The notes below the pieces were generated by a model. It worked only from the letters and a program-made list of their open reading frames with translations. It did no database searches and was not told the DNA's origin. This document shows positions 25,246 to 33,729 of a stretch of DNA of 64,000 bases, one piece after another. Origin of the DNA: CAJXVA01 sp963761755. Its GTDB lineage: Bacteria; Myxococcota_A; Polyangia; Nannocystales; Nannocystaceae. Made by a program: the position numbers and the translations under genes. Where the stretch lies: contig CAVXIC010000034.1 of NCBI GenBank assembly GCA_963761755.1, forward strand, positions 186,001 through 250,000, written 5' to 3'. Each line of letters opens with the position of its first letter. The stretch's first letter is position 1.

Positions 25246-26825
25246 TGGCCTCCGGTCGTCATGGGGCGAAGGAGTCCAAGACCGCGGTGTCGTCCCGCAC
25301 CGATGATGATGGGGCCCTGGACTGGGCTGTCGAAGTGCAGGGTCACATGCATCCTGGGCCGGTGGTCTCGGCGGTTCTTCGGGCTGCGGAAACGGCGAGC
25401 ATGTGCGGAGCCTCGCAAGAAGGGCTCTGCCGCCAACTCGACAGATGCGGGCTCGGGTAGGCCGATCCGGCTGCAGGCTTCGCGAACGGTGCGGACCGCT
25501 TTGGAGAAGGCACGCTTCCGTGCTTCGGGTGTCGAGGCGTCGAGGTCTCCGGGGTGTCGGTCCAGCAGCACGGGGGTCACGGTCGACCAGCGTCGGCTGG
25601 GTCTGGTCCAGGCGCTGCTCTGGAGGGTTCGCAGCTGTGACGTGAGGACTTCCCGCTCCATCCTCCAAACCCCTCGTTGGCCCAGGCGCAGCTCACAGCC
25701 CGCGCGTTCCCAGCTCGCCAGCGCGCTGTACAGAGCGCTCAGATCCTCGGCGCTGGCATTCCGCGGCCACGCGAGCGCGACGCCCAGAAGGTCGCCGTTG
25801 GCGTAGGGCTGGCCTGCATTGGGGAGCGCGAGGATAGCGATGTGGTCACCGTGGACACCGCCGGGATGATGACCGCTGATCGACGGACGCACCGGTTGGG
25901 GGGCGTGATGCATCAATGCGCCGCGGACGGCTTCGGTCACATACTCGGTATGTTCGACCGAGACGGCTGAGCCGGCGGCTCGACGCAGGACGATGAACTC
26001 GCTCCCAAACGATGAACCCGCAATGGGGGGTGCGTCTGCGCCGAGTGAATAGTGCTGCAGGGTGGCCGGCATGACCCGCTGCTCGCCAAATGGACTCCGC
26101 TGGTGCAGAGCATCGAGCGCGTCGAGCTGACCTGATTCGACCCACCGCAAGGTGGTCTCCCCGTGTTCGCTGGGGACGAGGGTGGGAGGGGTCGGGGCCG
26201 GTTCCGTAGTCCAGTGCCCGGCGACCAGCGAACTGGAGTGCCCAATCCGGGCGAGGGTCTTCGCGATGTCGCGCAGACCCGCGAGGTGCTGCTCGGGCGC
26301 ATCCACGCTCCAACCCATCCACACGACCGGGTCCAGCGGAACCACGGTTGGAAAGGTTCGAGCCTGACGGGTGCGCGTCTGGGGCAAGACGTGAGCGAGG
26401 TCTGCGGCCCAACTCTTTGTTAGAGACGCTTGGCGTTGACTGGCCTTCTCGTACTCGGCGTGGAGCTTCTTCTCGGCCTTGTCCCGCTGCTTGTCGGTCT
26501 CGGCGCTTCGTACCTTGTCCCAGGCCTTGGCGAGGGCGCTGCTGTCGCTCAGCGCCTTGTCGTTGACGGGCACGTAGTTCTCGAAGAGGTCTCGAACCTC
26601 GAGGTTGTCCGGACTCTTGGGGGAGAAGTGTAGGTCGGGCGCCGGCTGCTGCTCGAGCCACTGCAAGGATGCTCGGCCTTCTTCGCTGGCGAGGCCATCG
26701 TAGTGCGCAGCGACGAGCGCCGAGAACACGCGAGCGGGGTGGGGAGGCCACTCGGCCTCATTGCGGTTGGCCGGCGAACTCGCGCAGTAGCGGCCGGTGA
26801 GGAACTCGAGCCTGAGCGTCAGCAC
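25242..26825 (-). CDS. csb2: Csb2, Cas5-Cas6-like fusion subunit of type I-G effector
   Basis: About 527 residues from GTG 26825, which gives the family-typical N-terminus LTLRLEFLTGRYCASS; a longer ATG start at 26852 would overlap csb1. The GSU0054/Csb2 family joins a Cas5-like and a Cas6-like RAMP unit and processes pre-crRNA. HHPGGVHGDHIAILALPNAGQPYANGDLLG marks the C-terminal RAMP half with its His-rich segment, and the final part (GAGRHRGLGLLRP) has the Gly-rich loop typical of RAMP proteins. The stop overlaps cas3 and the start follows csb1 by 10 bp. Confidence 0.88.
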   Translation of the reverse strand: MLTLRLEFLTGRYCASSPANRNEAEWPPHPARVFSALVAAHYDGLASEEGRASLQWLEQQPAPDLHFSPKSPDNLEVRDLFENYVPVNDKALSDSSALAKAWDKVRSAETDKQRDKAEKKLHAEYEKASQRQASLTKSWAADLAHVLPQTRTRQARTFPTVVPLDPVVWMGWSVDAPEQHLAGLRDIAKTLARIGHSSSLVAGHWTTEPAPTPPTLVPSEHGETTLRWVESGQLDALDALHQRSPFGEQRVMPATLQHYSLGADAPPIAGSSFGSEFIVLRRAAGSAVSVEHTEYVTEAVRGALMHHAPQPVRPSISGHHPGGVHGDHIAILALPNAGQPYANGDLLGVALAWPRNASAEDLSALYSALASWERAGCELRLGQRGVWRMEREVLTSQLRTLQSSAWTRPSRRWSTVTPVLLDRHPGDLDASTPEARKRAFSKAVRTVREACSRIGLPEPASVELAAEPFLRGSAHARRFRSPKNRRDHRPRMHVTLHFDSPVQGPIIIGAGRHRGLGLLRPMTTGGQ

Positions 26826-26835
26826 GGGAGGGTCC

Positions 26836-28011
26836 TCAAGCTTCGGGTGCAATCTCGGTCTGGATCGCTCGACTCGCCTCGACGAGCTGCACGAGCTTGT
26901 CCATGGGCTTCAACCGGACGGTCTCGGTGTTCCACGCCACATCGTGCTTCTGGGCGTCGGCGATGGCCGAGCCCAGCAGGGCGAGCGCTTCGTCGAGCTC
27001 GATCTCGACGCTCTGGACATCTCCATCGGCGCGAACCAACTCCACGGGGGAGCGACCTTCGGGCACGAGGCTGCAGCGGCTGCGGAAGTCATACCCTGCT
27101 CGTCGCTGAAGCAGCAGCGCGAGCATGCCCAGGGCACCGAGGACGACCCGTGCTGCTTCGGATTGAGCGTCGCTCCAATCGCCAAACTTCAGGCGGCGGA
27201 GCGCGGGAATGGACAGGACCGCGGTGTGCAGCGCGTACTCGCAGGTGATGCCACCAGCCTCGGTGTCGCGACTGGGCGCGATGTTGGAGTGGTTCACTTC
27301 GGAGGGGCGTTGCTTGCCCTTCTCGTCAACGCTCCAGTTGTCCTTGTCCGACTTCGAGACGCTGACCTTGACCGCGGCGGCGATCTGCAGCGGGTCCAGT
27401 CGGCTGCCCACCTTGGCTCCGGTTTCGCACCCGATTGCGACCACCTCGCTTGCGATGGCGCGCTGGAACTTGTGGCCGAGTCCGCCTCTGGGGCCCGTGC
27501 TGTCCCAGGCGCCGAAGATCAGGGCGGTGGGACAATGTTGGAACATGGCGCGGGCATCCTTCGTGCTGGAATCGGTGATGGCGCGCCCGGTCGCAGAGGC
27601 TCGGAAGGCGTCTTCTCCCAGCTTCGCGTCGCGCAAGATTGCGTCGTAGACCCGGTGCGGAGCCTCCAGGCTGGAGATGGTTCCCAGATCAGGGAACGAT
27701 TCCGAGAAGTCGACCTCGATCAGCGGAAGCTGGATATGCCCGCGACGGCGGGCCTCGAGCAGCGCCAACTCCATGCGGTTGGCTTGGGACGCGACGGAGT
27801 CGAGGAGCACGGAGAGCTTTCGTTCACCGTCGATGACGCGCTGCTCGGTCGCGTACTTCGTCTCGTGCTTCTTGCCGTCTTGCCCATTGGCATACGTGGA
27901 AGGAAAGAGCTTGTCGCCAGGACCGCCGGCAGGCTGGAGGCGAGCGCGAAGGCGAAGGGCAGCGCCATCGTCACGGATGAAGGCTTGGAGAGTCTCGAGG
28001 GTGAGTTTCAT
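26836..28011 (-). CDS. csb1: Csb1, Cas7-like backbone subunit of type I-G effector
   Basis: 391 residues. The N-terminus (TLETLQAFIRDDGAALRLRARLQPAGGPGDKLFPSTYA, quoted only in part as LQPAGGPGDKLFPSTYA) and the segment FGAWDSTGPRGG are typical of the GSU0053/Csb1 family. LEARRRGHIQLPLIEVDF and a predicted RRM-like core fit a Cas7 fold that polymerises along the crRNA. It sits 40 bp after the WYL regulator and just before csb2. Confidence 0.88.
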   Translation of the reverse strand: MKLTLETLQAFIRDDGAALRLRARLQPAGGPGDKLFPSTYANGQDGKKHETKYATEQRVIDGERKLSVLLDSVASQANRMELALLEARRRGHIQLPLIEVDFSESFPDLGTISSLEAPHRVYDAILRDAKLGEDAFRASATGRAITDSSTKDARAMFQHCPTALIFGAWDSTGPRGGLGHKFQRAIASEVVAIGCETGAKVGSRLDPLQIAAAVKVSVSKSDKDNWSVDEKGKQRPSEVNHSNIAPSRDTEAGGITCEYALHTAVLSIPALRRLKFGDWSDAQSEAARVVLGALGMLALLLQRRAGYDFRSRCSLVPEGRSPVELVRADGDVQSVEIELDEALALLGSAIADAQKHDVAWNTETVRLKPMDKLVQLVEASRAIQTEIAPEA

Positions 28012-28051
28012 GATCGGTGGTCCTGTATCGGTCGTTTGAAGAAAAGCACGG

Positions 28052-29089
28052 CTACGTGATCTCTCGGAGATCGACCCTCGAAAAAGGCCTCAGCATCTCG
28101 GCGCGGAGCTCGGGTGGATCGACGCTGATGAGGGCGTCGGCGTAGGCGCGTAGGGTTCGGGCGAACTCGCGGCAGCTGGCGTAGGGGACGGTGCGGGCGA
28201 GGGTTTGATCGTCGAGCCAGTCGTCTTCTTGGGTGGGGTGCCAGATGACGTGGCTCAGCCAGCGGGCGACTGGGTTGCGCAAGACGACGCGGGCGGTGGC
28301 GGGGCGGTCGTCGTCGATGCCAAAAGCTGGGTCGCCGCCGTCCCAAATCTGATCCGCAGGGGGTACGGGCTCGCGGGGGTCGCCGAGGTCGGGCGAACCG
28401 GACACGCGGTGAATGTGCGCGAGACGAAAGGTCCGAGGCTCGCCATGCTGACGGTCGAAGGCGCGCACGTACCAGGACGAGTCGTGCAGCCGCAGGGCCC
28501 ACGGCTCGATGAGCCTCAGCTTGCGCTGCTCGGAGGACCAGGGGCTCGTGAAGCAGATCCGTACGACGCGCTGCCGCACCGCGCGGAGCAGGCCATGAAG
28601 AACGAGGGGCCGTACCCGGCTGGCCGAGGTAAAGGAGACGTCGATGGGGGTTCGCAGCGCCGCGGGCGGGGTCTGGTTGCGAAGCCTCATCCGCTCGTCG
28701 ATTCGCTCGGCCAAGCTGCGCAGTCGTGTTCGGAGCTCATCGTCCATCAGCGCGCCGAGCAGCGCTTCAGCGATGAGCACGGCCTGAAGGTCGTCGGCCT
28801 CGGGCGCATCGAGTGAAAGTCGATAGTCGGGATCGAGCAATGTCCACACATGGGTGGAGCGGTCGATCTCCACGACGCCATCATTCTTGAGCTCGGAGAG
28901 GCAGCGCTGAACGGTAGGCTTGGAGGTCTCGCCGACGGCGAGGGTGAGTTCAGCCTTGGTCTGCCCTTGTGGGGCGTTGGCCAGCAACCGAAGCACACGA
29001 GTCTTCACTTCGGTCTTCGGGAGGCCCCGACTTCCGTCACTCACGGGAGCATTAATGGCACGGACCTGTGAACGAGCGCGAGCGCTCAT
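28052..29089 (-). CDS. WYL-domain transcriptional regulator in the cas operon
   Basis: 345 residues. An N-terminal winged helix (VLRLLANAPQGQTKAELTLAV, then PTVQRCLSELKNDGVVEID, residues ~25-75) is followed by a WYL domain: SEQRKLRLIEPWALRLHDSSWYVRAFD with the family's ligand-binding surface, and a WCX-like C-terminus. WYL proteins are repeatedly linked to CRISPR loci as regulators that may sense nucleotide or nucleic-acid ligands; its regulatory target here is inferred. It lies between cas2 (63 bp upstream) and csb1 (40 bp downstream). A second, 3'-truncated copy is at 32456-33368. Confidence 0.85.
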   Translation of the reverse strand: MSARARSQVRAINAPVSDGSRGLPKTEVKTRVLRLLANAPQGQTKAELTLAVGETSKPTVQRCLSELKNDGVVEIDRSTHVWTLLDPDYRLSLDAPEADDLQAVLIAEALLGALMDDELRTRLRSLAERIDERMRLRNQTPPAALRTPIDVSFTSASRVRPLVLHGLLRAVRQRVVRICFTSPWSSEQRKLRLIEPWALRLHDSSWYVRAFDRQHGEPRTFRLAHIHRVSGSPDLGDPREPVPPADQIWDGGDPAFGIDDDRPATARVVLRNPVARWLSHVIWHPTQEDDWLDDQTLARTVPYASCREFARTLRAYADALISVDPPELRAEMLRPFSRVDLREIT

Positions 29090-29152
29090 CGGGATGTTCG
29101 ATGAGATTCCCGTCGGCCGTCGTCTCGCTTTGAGACGGTCGCGCGATATCGA

Positions 29153-29449
29153 TCAGAAGACGAGTGAATCTCGCGTCAGCGCGGTGGGCTTGCGTCCCAG
29201 GAACCGGCCTTGCGGGAGTGGATCGGACCGCTGTGGCTCGGGGCCGAGATCGAGCAGCATGACCTGGTCACCGACCTGGTTGATGGCCTTGGTCAGGCGA
29301 GTCTCGAGGACGACGGCGTCCTTCGCAGACAGTGCACACAGGAACACGCTGTACTGCAGGGGGCTGCCGAAATCTCGGACGATCTTGTGAACCCGTCTGA
29401 GGCGCTTGGGGTCGCAGATGTCGTAGGCGACGAGGGTGAGGCGTCGCAT
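29153..29449 (-). CDS. cas2: Cas2 (copy 1)
   Basis: 98 residues. The first strand LTLVAYDICDPKRLRRV carries the conserved Asp of Cas2, and SVFLCALSAKDAVVLETRL follows with the ferredoxin-like pattern. Cas2 dimers bridge Cas1 dimers in the spacer-integration complex. The protein is identical in sequence to copy 2 (33432-33728). It begins one base after the cas4-cas1 stop, so is surely co-transcribed with it. Confidence 0.93.
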   Translation of the reverse strand: MRRLTLVAYDICDPKRLRRVHKIVRDFGSPLQYSVFLCALSAKDAVVLETRLTKAINQVGDQVMLLDLGPEPQRSDPLPQGRFLGRKPTALTRDSLVF

Positions 29450-29450
29450 G

Positions 29451-31343
29451 TCATCTCGTGCAGAAGGGCAACAAGGCTGGAATCTCGCCGAGCAACCACT
29501 TGCCCAGGACGCGAACGTCGAGGTCGAGGAGCCGGCGGATGCTGGCGCGGTAGCCGAAGTGGGGGTGGGTGGTGAGTTCGTCTGCGCGGCGCTCGTAGGC
29601 GGTAATCACTCGTCGTCGACCCGAGTCGCTCAGGACGACGCCTGCGGAGGAGACGTGAAAGTGGTCTCGACGGATGCCGCCGGTGGCGATCAGCCGAAGC
29701 ATCGCTGCGTCGACCCAGGCTGCACGGAAGGGCTCGATGACGTCGAGGGCCAACGAGACGCGGCCCGGTCGCATGGTGTGAAACAGCCCCAGCATGGGAT
29801 CGAGGCCAACCCGGGTGAGGGCAGCGGCGGCGTCACGGGTGAGGAGGGCGTAGCCAAAGCTGAGCATGGCGTTGATCCGATCCCGGGGGGGCCTGCGGCT
29901 GCGTCCGCAGAAGTCGCCCTTCCACTCGGGAGGAACGATGGCGGGCATGGCGTAGAAGTACCGAGCCGCGGCGTCGCCCTCGTGGCCACGAAGGGCGTCG
30001 ATGTCGTCGGTGCGGCGAGCGGCACTGAGCGCGACCTTGGTGTCCCGCAGGGCCTGGTCGACGGCGGCACGGGTCTGGTGACGCTGGAGCTGCTGCTGGG
30101 GCGCGTCAACGCCGGGCCTGTCTGGAAGGTCTTCGCCACCGTCGTCGAGGGCGAGCGATCCGGCGCCCTTCCGATAGCGGCGCAGGATGGTGCGCTGATT
30201 GGTAATCTTGGCGGTGACCCACGCGCGAGCGGCGTCGAGCGAGAGTGCTTTGTCATCGGCCGCGCGGAACTGGGCCCGGCGCATACCGATGTTGAGCGTC
30301 ATCACCGAGTGGGTCAGGCCAAGCAGTCGGCCGGCGCCGGTGTGGTGTGAGATGGGGACACCAGCCTGGAGCAGATGAGCGGTGCACGGCTGAGTGAGGG
30401 ACGCGCCGCCGTAGATGGCGACATGACTGACGTCTTTGACGGGGACCTTTTGCTGCTCACCGCTTCGCAAGCAGACGATGAGACTATCGCCGCGCTTTCG
30501 CAGGACGGTGCCAGGGGACAGGACGTGCAGGACGGACTTGTCGTCGCGCGGGGGGACGATGCGGCGGATTGCTTTCTCGCTGGTGTTGGGGGAGTTGGGA
30601 GAGTCCGAGGCGGTGGAGGTGGTGGCTTGGGAGAGGCTGGCGAGTCGCGCAAGGGCGTAGTGCTCGTCGGGCAAGCACACGGCGTGCAGGGAGCAGCCGA
30701 CACACTTGGGGCTGTCCCGCAGCGGCTCTGGCGGCGTCTCGAGCTCGGAGGTCTGCTTGGCCTGGAGGACGACGGCGTGGATGAACCGCTCGAGGGCGTC
30801 GCTCCACGGCACGATCCGTGAGGTCTTGCTCTTGCGGTAGTAGATCCTGGCCTGCGTGCACGGCAGGCCGTGTTCGCGGAGCATGGCGATGTACAGCGCA
30901 ACCTGAGCGACATCGGCAGGCCATGCTCCGAAGTCCAGGATGTGCTCGCCCCAGGTATGGCGCTGCATCTTGGGTGCGCGCCCTCGCTTGGCTTCGACGA
31001 CGATGACCTCGTCGTCGTCGGCTTCGATCGTATCGAGCTTGCCAACGACGCCGAGCTGCGGTGCGATGAACGACAGTGTGTTTGGTATGTCCCAAGGGGG
31101 CGTGTCGTCTTGTTGGGAGCCGGGGGATCCGGTAGAGGACGACGGCTTTGCCTTGGTGGACGACCTCTTGGCGGCGCGCTCGTGTTGAGCCTGGCCCTCG
31201 ATGGTGTCGGCAGATTCGACGAAGATGCCCTGGACGTGTTCGAAGTGAAACAGCCTGGGGCAATAGACGAACTCATTGCACATGCGCGCGGGAATGAGCT
31301 CGGCGTGCTGGCGAGGAGAGGTTGGAAGTACGGGTGCATCCAT
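29451..31343 (-). CDS. cas4-cas1: Cas4-Cas1 fusion (copy 1)
   Basis: 630 residues. The Cas4 half (1-~230) has Cys28 in FVYCPRLF, nuclease residues D104 (GKLDTIE), E117 and K119 (VVEAKRG), and the Fe-S cluster cysteines C214, C217 and C223, all intact. The Cas1 half (~260-630) has E455 (GHEGDAAARYF), H522 (GLFHTMRPG) and E537 (DVIEPFRAAWVD), also intact. Such fusion is the hallmark of type I-U/I-G adaptation: Cas4 trims and orients PAM-bearing prespacers and Cas1 integrates them. Divergent from the leader and array 1, which start just upstream. Differs from copy 2 at only six residues (positions 16, 74, 253, 327, 412, 466). Confidence 0.95.
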   Translation of the reverse strand: MDAPVLPTSPRQHAELIPARMCNEFVYCPRLFHFEHVQGIFVESADTIEGQAQHERAAKRSSTKAKPSSSTGSPGSQQDDTPPWDIPNTLSFIAPQLGVVGKLDTIEADDDEVIVVEAKRGRAPKMQRHTWGEHILDFGAWPADVAQVALYIAMLREHGLPCTQARIYYRKSKTSRIVPWSDALERFIHAVVLQAKQTSELETPPEPLRDSPKCVGCSLHAVCLPDEHYALARLASLSQATTSTASDSPNSPNTSEKAIRRIVPPRDDKSVLHVLSPGTVLRKRGDSLIVCLRSGEQQKVPVKDVSHVAIYGGASLTQPCTAHLLQAGVPISHHTGAGRLLGLTHSVMTLNIGMRRAQFRAADDKALSLDAARAWVTAKITNQRTILRRYRKGAGSLALDDGGEDLPDRPGVDAPQQQLQRHQTRAAVDQALRDTKVALSAARRTDDIDALRGHEGDAAARYFYAMPAIVPPEWKGDFCGRSRRPPRDRINAMLSFGYALLTRDAAAALTRVGLDPMLGLFHTMRPGRVSLALDVIEPFRAAWVDAAMLRLIATGGIRRDHFHVSSAGVVLSDSGRRRVITAYERRADELTTHPHFGYRASIRRLLDLDVRVLGKWLLGEIPALLPFCTR

Positions 31344-31672
31344 GCGATCGAGCGTGGAGAGATCGCTCGGATCAGCAAGATCTCCGGTAGATCAAGGCGC
31401 GGGGATAAGGTGGCACGGTGCGTGGAGTAAAGAAGGATCGCGGTGGGCCAACTCGCCGTGGTGGCGCGCGAAGAAAAAGATCACGCGACCGCGATGGTCA
31501 GTTTGCCTGGGCCTTGCGTGTGATCCGCAGTATTCTGAGCCGCAGGTGGGGCTGGGCCTCCGCCGCGCTGACTGAAAATGGAAGAGGCGCAGATGTAGGT
31601 CGCCGGGTGCCAGGTGGGTGCGTGCGATCGTCTGTTGTTTCGTGTATGGTTTCGCCAGACTCCGCAGGGGGT
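31344..31672 (+). promoter_or_regulatory. CRISPR leader of array 1
   Basis: 329 bp between the cas4-cas1 start and the first repeat, with no gene. It is locally richer in A/T (GAAGAAAAAGATCACG around 31468, CTGTTGTTTCGTGTATGG just before the repeat) than its surroundings. It should contain the array promoter (rightward), the leader-anchoring site for integration and the leftward promoter of the cas operon. It is almost identical to leader 2. Confidence 0.8.
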
Positions 31673-32447
31673 CTCTTCGGCCCCTTCGGGGGCCGACCGC
31701 GTTGAAGCACTTCGCGGTTTGCCTACCGTCCGCTCGCTCCGTGCGCACTCTTCGGCCCCTTCGGGGGCCGACCGCGTTGAAGCGCGCGCTCGCTCACTCT
31801 GCGGACACCGGCGCGAGGCGGCTCTTCGGCCCCTTCGGGGGCCGACCGCGTTGAAGCGGCACGATCCGCGATCTCGAACGCCGAACCTCCCTCCTCTTCG
31901 GCCCCTTCGGGGGCCGACCGCGTTGAAGCATGTCGATCAACGCCCGGTGACCGCGGACGTTGCGCTCTCTTCGGCCCCTTCGGGGGCCGACCGCGTTGAA
32001 GCCGGCTCGGACTGCGCGACGATCGCCAGCGCTGCGTCCGCTCTTCGGCCCCTTCGGGGGCCGACCGCGTTGAAGCGCGAGCAGCCCGACGAGTCTTGCG
32101 CGCGTGGCCGCTCTCTTCGGCCCCTTCGGGGGCCGACCGCGTTGAAGCATCGCGCCCGCCGCGAGTCCACGCGGAGCTGGCGACGCTCTTCGGCCCCTTC
32201 GGGGGCCGACCGCGTTGAAGCCGCGCCGCTCGCGGGCATCGGTGCCGAGCGCGCGTGCGGCTCTTCGGCCCCTTCGGGGGCCGACCGCGTTGAAGCAGTC
32301 GCGCACGGTCCTCCGGCGTGGGCGACCGGTCGACCTCTTCGGCCCCTTCGGGGGCCGACCGCGTTGAAGCACGCGACGTCGCCGACGTGGCGCGCGATGC
32401 TGCGCGTCAACCTCTTCGGCCCCTTCGGGGGCCGACCGCGTTGAAGC
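31673..32447 (+). CRISPR. CRISPR array 1, 11 repeats, 10 spacers
   Basis: The 36-bp repeat begins CTCTTCGG and ends GTTGAAGC; all 11 copies look identical. The inner part CGGCCCC-TTCG-GGGGCCG folds into a 7-bp stem with a UUCG loop. Reading direction is + : the leader lies at the left end and the last 8 nt (GTTGAAGC) match a usual 5' crRNA handle. Spacers are 36-41 bp. Repeats start at 31673, 31748, 31822, 31894, 31967, 32041, 32113, 32186, 32261, 32335 and 32412. Only 8 bp separate the last repeat from the second adaptation block. Confidence 0.98.
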
Positions 32448-32455
32448 CGCAAAAA

Positions 32456-33368
32456 TGGCGTAGGGGACGGTGCGGGCGAGGGTTTGATCGTCGAGCCAGT
32501 CGTCTTCCTGGGTGGGGTGCCAGATGACGTGGCTCAGCCAGCGGGCGATTGGGTTGCGCAAGACGACGCGGGCGGTGGCCGGGCGGTCGTCGTCGATGCC
32601 AAAAGCTGGGTCGCCGCCGTCCCAAATCTGATCCGCAGGGGGTACGGGCTCGCGGGGGTCGCCGAAGTCGGGCGAACCGGACACGCGGTGAATGTGCGCG
32701 AGACGAAAGGTCCGAGGCTCGCCATGCTGACGGTCGAAGGCGCGCACGTACCAGGACGAGTCGTGCAGCCGCAGGGCCCACGGCTCGATGAGCCTCAGCT
32801 TGCGCTGCTCGGAGGACCAGGGGCTCGTGAAGCAGATCCGTACGACGCGCTGCCGCACCGCGCGGAGCAGGCCATGAAGAACGAGGGGCCGTACCCGGCT
32901 GGCCGAGGTAAAGGAGACGTCGATGGGGGTTCGCAGCGCCGCGGGCGGGGTCTGGTTGCGTAGCCTCATCCGCTCGTCGATTCGCTCGGCCAAGCTGCGC
33001 AGTCGTGTTCGGAGCTCATCGTCCATCAGCGCGCCGAGCAGCGCTTCAGCGATGAGCACGGCCTGAAGGTCGTCGGCCTCGGGCGCATCGAGTGAAAGTC
33101 GATAGTCGGGATCGAGCAATGTCCACACATGGGTGGAGCGGTCGATCTCCACGACGCCATCATTCTTGAGCTCGGAGAGGCAGCGCTGAACGGTAGGCTT
33201 GGAGGTCTCGCCGACGGCGAGGGTGAGTTCAGCCTTGGTCTGCCCTTGTGGGGCGTTGGCCAGCAACCGAAGCACACGAGTCTTCACTTCGGTCTTCGGG
33301 AGGCCCCGACTTCCGTCACTCACGGGAGCATTAATGGCACGGACCTGTGAACGAGCGCGAGCGCTCAT
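32456..33368 (-). pseudogene. 3'-truncated second copy of the WYL regulator
   Basis: The first ~303 codons match the complete gene, with two apparent substitutions (Leu to Phe in SPDLGDP, Val to Ile in RNPVARW). At the duplication junction the frame leaves homologous sequence and, lacking a stop, runs on through array 1 in antisense to about 31794. The winged helix and most of the WYL domain are intact, so a DNA-binding product with a foreign C-terminal tail could still be made; probably it is a remnant. Confidence 0.85.
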
Positions 33369-33431
33369 CGGGATGTTCGATGAGATTCCCGTCGGCCGTC
33401 GTCTCGCTTTGAGACGGTCGCGCGATATCGA

Positions 33432-33728
33432 TCAGAAGACGAGTGAATCTCGCGTCAGCGCGGTGGGCTTGCGTCCCAGGAACCGGCCTTGCGGGAGTGG
33501 ATCGGACCGCTGCGGCTCGGGGCCGAGATCGAGCAGCATGACCTGGTCACCGACCTGGTTGATGGCCTTGGTCAGGCGAGTCTCGAGGACGACGGCGTCC
33601 TTCGCAGACAGTGCACACAGGAACACGCTGTACTGCAGGGGGCTGCCGAAATCTCGGACGATCTTGTGAACTCGTCTCAGGCGCTTGGGGTCGCAGATGT
33701 CGTAGGCGACGAGGGTGAGGCGTCGCAT
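33432..33728 (-). CDS. cas2: Cas2 (copy 2)
   Basis: 98 residues, amino-acid identical to copy 1, with the same YDICDP active-site strand. It follows the second cas4-cas1 by one base and precedes the truncated WYL copy by 63 bp, exactly as in the first block. It appears intact and expressible from leader 2. Confidence 0.93.
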   Translation of the reverse strand: MRRLTLVAYDICDPKRLRRVHKIVRDFGSPLQYSVFLCALSAKDAVVLETRLTKAINQVGDQVMLLDLGPEPQRSDPLPQGRFLGRKPTALTRDSLVF

Positions 33729-33729
33729 G

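Larger units (their letters stand above)
28177..31708. repeat. Duplicated adaptation block, copy 1
   Basis: This 3532-bp segment, holding most of the WYL gene, cas2, cas4-cas1, the leader and the first CRISPR repeat, recurs at 32456-35987. The offset is 4279 bp at every landmark checked (WYL start, cas2, cas4-cas1, first repeat), so there are no net indels, only scattered substitutions. The copies stop matching at the first spacer. Confidence 0.95.
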
